Assembly (NCBI GenBank): GCA_001247695.2
Contig: LGRX02029344.1
Location: 1 to 25,090, forward strand
Direction of reading: 5' to 3'
DNA: 25,090 bases
Origin: Cymbomonas tetramitiformis
Lineage: Eukaryota > Chlorophyta > Pyramimonadophyceae > Pyramimonadales > Pyramimonadaceae
The translations under genes were made by a program, and so were the position numbers. The notes beneath the pieces were generated by a model. That model searched no databases. It was not told the DNA's origin and worked only from the letters and a program-made list of their open reading frames with translations. This document shows, piece after piece, positions 18,677 through 25,090 of the stretch. Position 1 is the first letter of the stretch. Each line of letters opens with the position of its first letter.

Positions 18677-19013
18677 ATGACGTGTAATTACACAATAAGT
18701 AAACATGCAAAAAAACGGAACGCAAAGAAATCAAATGTTTATGTAAAGCTTTCAACAAATAGAAACAAGAAATTGGATGTCTTTGACAAGAAAAGTAATA
18801 AGAAATTAGCAAGTGTCGGTGCGTGTGGAATGTTAGACGATCCTTCTTACAAAAAGTCTAAAGGTCGTGAATATGCGGAAAAAATGAAGAAGACGTTACA
18901 AGCTAGGACATAATAAAGATAGAGTTGTTAAAGGCTCAAATGGTTTTTATGCGGACAAGTTATACCGGAATATCATGGTTCAAGGATATCGGACAGTCGC
19001 AGAACCAATATAG
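18677..19013 (+). pseudogene. DUF5754-like small viral protein gene, frameshifted
   Basis: The start is the ATG at 18677; the frame upstream is made of repeat units. The protein is very Lys-rich (KHAKKRNAKKSNVYVKLS). It then has GACGMLDDPSYKKSKGREYA, matching the 'DYP-Y-K--G--YA' block of a family common in large DNA viruses of algae. The frame stops at 18911-18913. In another frame, from 18909 on, the expected end of the family follows (HNKDRVVKGSNGFYADKLY) up to a TAG at 19011-19013. One extra base near 18908 explains the break. The role of the family is unknown. The gene diverges from the methyltransferase across the palindromic array. Recognition rests on motif memory, so a profile search should confirm it. 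Confidence 0.7.
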
Positions 19014-19442
19014 ATAAACTCTGAAAGATAATAAATCCTAAGCTAGATATACCGCCGGAACGGTCTCGGAGTCGGAACGGTCTCGGACCTAGCTACCTGT
19101 GACACCTCGGTGTGTCACGGCACGAACCTACGGGTCAGTTATCAGCCTAGAGTTGGCTACCTAGATATCTGGCATAGGGGCCTGCACAGCAGGGACTCCC
19201 CGTCAGGGCTGCCTATACAGCCTATATCTCAGCACACCGCCCCATCGCGTTGCGGGTGGTGACTGCCAGGTTAGTCAGATAAGTTAAGATTGCTGAGTAG
19301 GATAGGAGCTAGGTTGACAGGCCTAATTGTTAATTCAACTGTGCTATTCTTATACACAAATCGGAAACCCTCTAGCCAACATAAGTACAAAAACTTACGG
19401 GCGAAGATGTCTCGCTAAACAACTGCTAAACCGATAATTTAT
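19014..19442. other. Unrecognised spacer between virus-like pieces
   Basis: It is richer in GC than both neighbours. A 15-bp direct repeat (CGGAACGGTCTCGGA) lies at 19056-19070 and 19073-19087. A hairpin-like GTGACAC CTCG GTGTGTCAC follows near 19099. TGTGACACC at 19098 could be the start of a solo LTR and CCAACA at 19376-19381 its end, but no target duplication supports this. Confidence 0.3.
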
Positions 19443-19799
19443 TTAATGATAATTTTTAATATACAGATCTTGTAAATTATGACATAGAATAGTTAGGATA
19501 CCCTTCCAACTTAGCAGACAACATTGATTTACATTTTTAGAACCAATTCTTTTTAGAAATTTGTTCTCGATTTCAGAAAACTAATTCTCGATCTCAGACA
19601 TTTCATTCTCGATTTCAGAACTTTCATCCTCGATTTCGGAAATTTCATTCTCGATTTCAGAAATTTTATTCTCGATGTCCTTGAAGTTCGGAATGTTAAA
19701 GGTCTTGCAATACCTCTTGTCGTTGTTGTTGTTAAACCTTGCACAATCCGAGCATAGTGCCCGATTACACTCCCAACATCGGCTCGCCTCCAAGTGCAA
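19443..19799 (-). pseudogene. Broken ORF with Cys-rich part and heptad coiled coil
   Basis: On the minus strand a Cys-rich segment (RCWECNRALCSDCARF, then RYCKTF) looks like a zinc-binding site. It is followed by several heptads of the type ISEIENE, a clear coiled coil. The frame has a TAG at 19581-19583. It then resumes with FSEIENKFLK and runs to a TAA at 19443-19445. Further protein-like sequence with frame changes may extend to about 19920. The AT-rich 3' half fits the virus-like block; the upstream half is richer in GC. The family is unknown. Confidence 0.4.
19558..19681. repeat. 21-bp repeat encoding coiled-coil heptads
   Basis: The plus-strand unit ATTCTCGATTTCAGAAATTTC occurs about six times with small changes. 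The period of 21 bp equals seven codons, so on the minus strand it makes a heptad repeat. Selection on the protein or simple slippage could both give this. Confidence 0.85.
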
Positions 19800-20153
19800 C
19801 TTGTGGCTCGAAACACGACGAACCCTCCTTTTGTGGGAAGTCTGGACAGCTCATGAGCTGTGTCAACGAGATTAGAGATGCGGTCTCTAATTTCGTTGTC
19901 TTTGCCAGCTTAGGTGAAACTCGCAACATTCCCGGTTTACTGACGCAACTTTTGCACAGGTTTTTTGCCAGGTGCTTGCTGCCAGAGAAACCCTAAGAAT
20001 CTAGCGTAGACAACTAGAGCAGCTTGGACGGCGGATGAGACTTTGGGTTTGTTCATTAGGCGCTGCGATCGCTCTTTGCATTTCCTGCATGATTTTAGAT
20101 TGGAAAAAGTAGACATAGTATACGATTGTGTCGTAATATAGCCGCGGATAGAT

Positions 20154-20259
20154 AAATATATAGTATGAAGAGGTGCTAATTAGCCCCAATATGACCTGAA
20201 GGAGCGTCAGCGACTTCAGGTCATATTGGGGCTAATTAGCTCCTCTTCATGATATATTT
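20154..20259. repeat. Near-perfect hairpin with 37-bp arms
   Basis: The arms are 20165-20201 and 20214-20250 and match at 36 of 37 positions; the loop is 12 bp (20202-20213). Beyond a small bulge, AAATATAT (20154-20161) pairs with ATATATTT (20252-20259). It could be a small foldback element or a hairpin RNA source. It would be hard to keep so exact without recent origin or selection. Confidence 0.95.
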
Positions 20260-20440
20260 GTGACACATCAGCCCTCGATTAATCGAAGGGATTATGTGAG
20301 AGCCACGTCATAGAATATGCTTTGCAACAATATTTCTCGACTCTGCCACGTCATCACAACTCGCGATATATTGCTCAAATCATTGCTTGCAGTACAAATA
20401 TTGCTTACAGTAGCGTCATCGGTGTGTCATCAGTGTCGAC

Positions 20441-20505
20441 TGTCGCTGTCGCTGTCGCTGTCGTTGTCATGTCATGTCATGTCATGTCATGTCATGACAT
20501 GTCAT
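20441..20505. repeat. TGTCGC and GTCAT microsatellites
   Basis: About four TGTCGC/T units (20441-20464) are followed by about eight GTCAT units (20466-20505), one of them changed to GACAT. A similar TGTCAT-rich stretch lies in the 536-bp insertion (18057-18135), which may point to related elements. Confidence 0.9.
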
Positions 20506-20559
20506 CACAGTCTATCCTACCTCAGGCTGTTTTGTAACCGGCGCGTCAGCGCACGGTGA

Positions 20560-21570
20560 TCTGTACCGTCGCGTCAGCGAACGGCGAAGCGAACGGTGAA
20601 GATGTCTACGATGATCGTCTGTCATCAACGCAGTCGATCGTCTTTTCAATCACGAGTCACATTATAAAATACTAGCCAATCGGAAACTCAAAAAACAGAT
20701 TTCCAAGATCGTTCGAGTTTTCAGTCGTCTGTCATCGTAAAAAAGATACTGCCAATCAATGCCTAGAAAGCTGGATTTCTAAGATCGATGCTTCGAACTT
20801 CGAAATTAACCCAAAGGGGAGTTCTGATGCAATTTCAAGCTCATTTCCTGTTTGCATCTTCCCGTGCACCTCCTGCTGTGACCCTGCCGCTGTGACCCTG
20901 CCTGCTATGAATATCTTTGTGCATAATGTTTCTGCGACTGACGTTAAGTGTGTATGCATCGATATGTGTATGCATGACTAACTTTTTGCTTACATGCAGG
21001 ATCAGTGGTCGACCGCATGATGACCTTCGACTAGTCGACCCCTTTCCGCTTGTGTTCATCTTCGACCGACTCCACGCTCAACGCTCGCCTACGAGATCCT
21101 CGCTGCATCCACGCATACCATTTTCGTTTCATATGCACTTTCGTGTGTGTGCCCTTCATTTCACTGTACGTTTTCAGATGACTTGTGTATTCTCCCTAAT
21201 TCCCCGATCCCCCCCCGCCATATGCCCCATGTGGCATCCGCGTATGCCCCCTTGTGACACACGCGCCCAATGTGTTTGTTGCTCAACTGGTGTGCCGCAT
21301 TTTGTATGCACTCGCTTACGTGTGTGTATCGCATTCGTTTGTTTTCATCTTGTATGTTTTCGTTCCGACGTCTTGTGTGGGATCCGGGGGCTTTGGGTTT
21401 TCTCGCCCATCACCGCGTACCGCGGAGATCCCGGCCATGCTTTTGCCGTGTATGTTCTGTTTGCATAATGTATTTGTCTGACACGCATTAGAACATTTTT
21501 AGGCAGAGCACAGCACAGCATTTCGCAGGCGTTGTCGGCTTTGACCTAATTTCGGGTCAAAGTCGTCAAT
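20560..21570. other. Unannotated stretch, T/C-rich on the plus strand
   Basis: The 183-codon ORF at 20917-21468 comes from T/C-rich low-complexity sequence (many TTTCATCTTG-like and CGTGTGTGT-like pieces) and has no domain. No gene is supported. Confidence 0.5.
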
Positions 21571-21755
21571 GCCACGTGTTCTGGGTCACAGGGCATTGGC
21601 ATTTTCCCAAATTCGTAATATTTCATTTGAATATTGGGGCTGTTTGGCCCCAATATTCTGAATATTGGTGCTGATCAGCACCAATATTCAATGAAATCTT
21701 CCGAACATTGGGAACACGTCAATGCACTTGACCAATCCAGTTCTGAACACGTGGC
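21571..21755. repeat. Nested foldback element with a perfect 32-bp palindrome
   Basis: Outer arms GCCACGTGTTC (21571-21581) and its exact complement (21745-21755) enclose imperfect arms of about 75 bp. Inside are two hairpins. GAATATTGGGGC (21629-21640) pairs with 21647-21658 around a 6-bp loop, and a perfect 32-bp palindrome occupies 21659-21690. It looks like a foldback MITE. The outer arm contains CACGTG. Confidence 0.85.
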
Positions 21756-23428
21756 CTCCCCACTTCCACATCAGCATTTCATCATTAATATAGCTGAGAA
21801 TTGCTGCCTTCGTGGCACGTTTTCATTGGTCCAAACCCGATGTGTCATAAATATAGACAATTATTTTGTCTACTAGGCAAAATAACACTCCCTTACTATT
21901 TAAATAACACAAAATACTCGGTAACTCTTATTTTAATGGTGATTTACATAGTCGACATTTACTTATTATATATCCTAAAATTTACTAGCCCACCGCATAC
22001 AACCAATATCTTCTCCCACGGCCACGAGGCCCGTCAGAGCGTGCATTATCGACATTTTCCACATTCCATCGTGCCTCGCCCCTTTAATCGGTGCAGGACA
22101 TCCCTTGATTGGGCCATTGCTGGTTTCACGTGCGTGTGACTGTTTGGCGGCAGCTTGGTATACTACTTGCTTTTCATCTTGAAACGTCTAAGGAGGTTCC
22201 GTTCGTTCAATAGCGAACGAACTTCACTTACTACGCAGTGAGCTCCACCGCCGCCGCCCTTTCAATTCAGAAGGGACTTCGCATACCCGGCTTGGCAGCA
22301 TAAAGCCTATAAGGAGCACTCGGTCTATGTTCATTATTTTTTCGTGTATGCGTTGAGCACGGATCGCCCAGATACATTGCATGCGATGCATACGTTGGTG
22401 CAGGTTGGAATGAATCCTAGGATTTCTCGTAATGACGTGTGGGTGGCAATACCGAGAGCCGTAATACTGTATTTGAAGATCACTTCATGCATCGCATTCA
22501 TTGCGTCTTGCTCCATAGTAGTTCCGTCAATTTTCATATTCCTCGAAATCTCATTTTTCTAACCCTCCAGGTACCTTTGCTCATCAGCGCCTCAGATCGG
22601 CGTTGTCGTTTTCGAGGATGGATGGAAGAGTAGTGAGGATGTGGACACTAAAGTGCTTTTGTATTATTGGGGAGTATAACTCAACAATTCGCCCCGAGAT
22701 GGCTAGTTTGTTCAAGAAAGTAATTTCACCACTTAATGCTGAGATCTGTCCGGCAGCCCTCCCGGGAGTCCCGGTGTAGGCCCCGGCCAGACCTCTAATC
22801 TGTCCTGGCCCGGGGGTGGCATGTGTCGCATCTGTCACTAGCCGTTCGAGGGTTTAGGTTTGACTTGGGGGTTAAAACCCTGAGGGTATTCGTTATCTAT
22901 ATTCTTATCAATATATTCGATACCGAGCCGACCCTGTTTGCCCATTCGAGTATACCTGAATCGGTATATCTCACTAGGTCGTAGACCCATTCCACGCTTT
23001 GTGCGTATTCATGCATTAAGCATGGTTGGCTAAACACCGCCACTCGCGTAGGTGGTGCGCCTTTGCGCGCCTACTAGGTGCCTTGCTTGGGCGCTTGCGG
23101 AGATTAAGAAGATGTAGCTGAGCTGGGGGTCGCATGGGGAGAAGGCGACTACGTGTTGGTCACGCGTCACGTTCAACCTGCGGATTTCGTTTTATGGACT
23201 GATCATCTTGGACGCCTCGGCTGGGCATGTGCGTGTACATTTCGCGAACGCACGCCGACACCGCTTTTTCGCTCCACCCTGCCGCCCTCTACCTTTTCCC
23301 ACATTCTTCTGCATTGTCCGTTTGTTTGCGTTGGGGGTACCTGGGCGCTGCTGCGCACACCTACTCTACCGGCATTTTCCGACATGGCAGCTAGATCATT
23401 GACAATGCGTCGACTCTTACGGGAGTGA
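21756..23428. other. Unannotated stretch
   Basis: An AT-rich patch lies at 21870-21990 without an ORF of note. A hairpin GTTCGTTC - GAACGAAC lies at 22201-22222. A minus-strand ORF at 22584-22838 and a plus-strand ORF at 23153-23428 are not recognisable; the latter's upstream GDYVLV recalls a Ty3 integrase C-terminus, too short to count. No gene is supported. Confidence 0.4.
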
Positions 23429-24080
23429 GACATCGACGCGGGCATCCGCCTCGATCAGAGTTGGTGCGAAACACGTACGCCCACGTTGGCCACCCCTACG
23501 GTGGAGGACCCCGGCGGGGTGAAGGCGGACGACACCGCCAGCGTCATCACACGGAGAAAATATTTTTCGGACCAGACTGGCATCGTGAAGCGTGTTCGCG
23601 AGAGCGGTTTGCGCCGGAAATGGGCCAAGAACTTGCGCGAAACGGTTCTTGGCGGGAAGCACGAGAAGTTCGCTGGCAAGGACAAGGACGTTGCCAAGCT
23701 CGGTAAGCTCATCGCGATCCTCAAGACCGAGCTCTCGACCGTTCGGGCTGGACTTGGCGTCCTTCGAGTTCGACAACCCCGCGCTCGAGGTCATTCTTCT
23801 GGTGAACGAGCTCGTGTACGATACGTTCTCAGAGGTGGTGGAGAGCGACTCCGTGGCAAAGCAGTATTTCCTCGCGACCGACTGCTCCACCGGCCGTGAT
23901 GGGCGGCGTGCCCTCATCGACCTGGTGAAGGGGTGCGTGCCCGCCGGATTTCGTGTCTCGCACAAGGAGGAGTCGTACGCGGCACTCTGCTATCCGGCGC
24001 GAGTGGATCCTCGGCCCGCGTTGGCCAAGGAGCTATGTTGGCGAAAACGTCGCCGGAGGGGCCTACATACATACGATTAA
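23429..24080 (+). pseudogene. Gag-like relic of an LTR retrotransposon, frameshifted
   Basis: One frame is open from 23429 and reads RKYFSDQTGIVKRV ... KLGKLIAILKTEL. Near 23745 the sense passes to another frame with FEFDNPALEVILLVNELVYD and then VAKQYFLATD, GRDGRRALIDLV. The second part follows the copia Gag pattern 'N-L---L---V----A---------G--A---L' also seen in the intact Gag at the start of the window. There is no zinc knuckle and no pol downstream. It is GC-rich with good codon periodicity, so the decay is not very old. The Gag assignment is by pattern only. Confidence 0.45.
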
Positions 24081-25049
24081 TTGCGCGATTAATCGGGAGG
24101 GGTCTCACGTTACATGCTTAAGGCATGGTGTCCCATGCTTAAGACAATCATGCCGCCCCATTTTGTTTGTGGGCCGCGTGGCAGACACCCCCGGCTACGA
24201 GTACGGTTTGAGTTGGATTACGTGCGGAGTTGGTTGCTGAGGCAGTTGTTGCATCCATTTGATGGCATGGCAGGATACTGCCACTTATGCACTTAACATG
24301 CATCGCACATAGCGTGCATGCTAGCGGGTGGAACGGTGGGGGCCACTTGAAGACTTGAAATAAACGTTGTTTAAAGTCACAGCAATCTGACTCGCTGGAC
24401 AAAGTGGGACATGGCAAAAGTTGGCAAAAATTAAAATGGCCAGAGCGAGGCTACGATCGACTAGGTCTGTCTCAAATCGACGTTGGATGCCGTCCGGTAA
24501 AATTTGGCAAAATTCCAGCGAGGAGGATAGGAACGTCAGATCTTGCCGAGTCACGATGCCGAGTTAATCGTCGTGTCGAGGGACTTCGTCATGGTTTCAC
24601 AAACACGAGTTCCCTGAATTGCTGCAATGGTTCGGATCAGGTCACTTTGTCATTTTTGGGACAAAAGATTTGCTTCGCGTTTCAAATATTCACCTCTCGC
24701 AGTCGCAAACGCTGAACGTCATAGTCAGCAGTGCCGTTCGTAAGTTATTAAGTATGGAAATCTAGGTTATCGGCTGACCGCCCCAACTTTGTTGCGCTAC
24801 TGCAGGCACACCCCCTTGCTTGTGATTTTAATCACATTACATGAAATACATTGTTTTTCAACGTTCGTAACGAATACACATGTATTCACAAGGCGAATAC
24901 ATACGTACCTTTCTTTTGAGCTCTTGATCGACCCCATCCGCAACCACGTCAGCTTCGATGCCATTGCAAGCTAAGCCGATGCGGTTCAAGATAGGGTCGA
25001 CTAATTCACGGCAGCCGAGGGGTTTTCATGCGGTTTAGCGCAAGAAACT
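24081..25049. other. Unannotated stretch
   Basis: Only short ORFs are present. A 10-bp direct repeat CATGCTTAAG occurs at 24113 and 24134. No gene, RNA or mobile-element end is recognised. Confidence 0.45.
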
Positions 25050-25090
25050 TACGGGATATATTCGTATCAATATTATGAATATATCGCGTA
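25050..25090. repeat. AT-rich hairpin at the window end
   Basis: GATATATTC (25055-25063) pairs with GAATATATC (25077-25085). The pairing goes on outward to 25050 and 25090 with one mismatch, giving arms of 14 bp and a 13-bp loop. It may continue beyond the window. Confidence 0.75.

Noticed and set aside
19098..19381. Solo LTR with TGTGACACC ... CCAACA ends
   Set aside because: No target duplication and no second copy in the window; ends this short occur by chance.
20917..21468. 183-codon ORF, Cys/Phe-rich
   Set aside because: It is produced by T/C-rich low-complexity DNA, and three overlapping frames look alike.
23050..23428. Ty3 integrase C-terminus (GDYVLV)
   Set aside because: Only six residues match and no other domain of such an element is near.

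Overview
The window is repeat-rich nuclear DNA of a eukaryote, most likely a microalga or other protist. I cannot name the species. The grounds are a Ty1/copia retrotransposon, many satellites and foldback elements, no bacterial gene organisation, and a decayed insertion that looks like DNA of an algal giant virus (nucleocytoplasmic large DNA virus).

Layout. (1) Bases 1-7122: the 3' part of a copia element. gag is cut by the window edge, a single in-frame TAG follows, then a 1.7-kb-codon pol with protease, integrase, reverse transcriptase and RNase H, all with intact key residues. An extra methyltransferase-like domain sits between protease and integrase. A probable 3' LTR ends near 7122. (2) 7123-14730: minisatellites (7130-7770, 8131-8246, 13811-14047), an exact 54-bp repeat, long stretches with nothing recognisable, one possible exon (11138-11392, minus) and a decayed unrecognised coding stretch (about 12617-13475, minus). 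(3) About 14730-19020: AT-rich virus-like DNA. It holds a small ORF (+), a cytosine-C5 DNA methyltransferase pseudogene (-), a palindromic array of 31-bp repeats, and a small gene resembling the DUF5754 family of large DNA viruses (+), which carries a frameshift. Two later mobile elements split this block: a 2100-bp element with TGT...ACA ends and a 4-bp target duplication inside the methyltransferase, and a 536-bp element with an 8-bp target duplication inside the palindromic array. (4) 19020-23428: an unrecognised spacer, a broken Cys-rich/coiled-coil ORF, a near-perfect 37-bp-arm hairpin, GTCAT microsatellites and a nested foldback element. (5) 23429-24080: a frameshifted Gag-like relic. 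From there to the end I see nothing.

The most interesting result is the virus-derived block. If the two inserts are left out, the methyltransferase and the DUF5754-like gene stand back to back. Their whole shared upstream region is one large imperfect palindrome of 31-bp repeats reaching almost to both start codons. The sequence thus records, in order: entry of viral DNA, decay, then insertion of host transposons. The second notable point is the methyltransferase-like domain inside the copia polyprotein.
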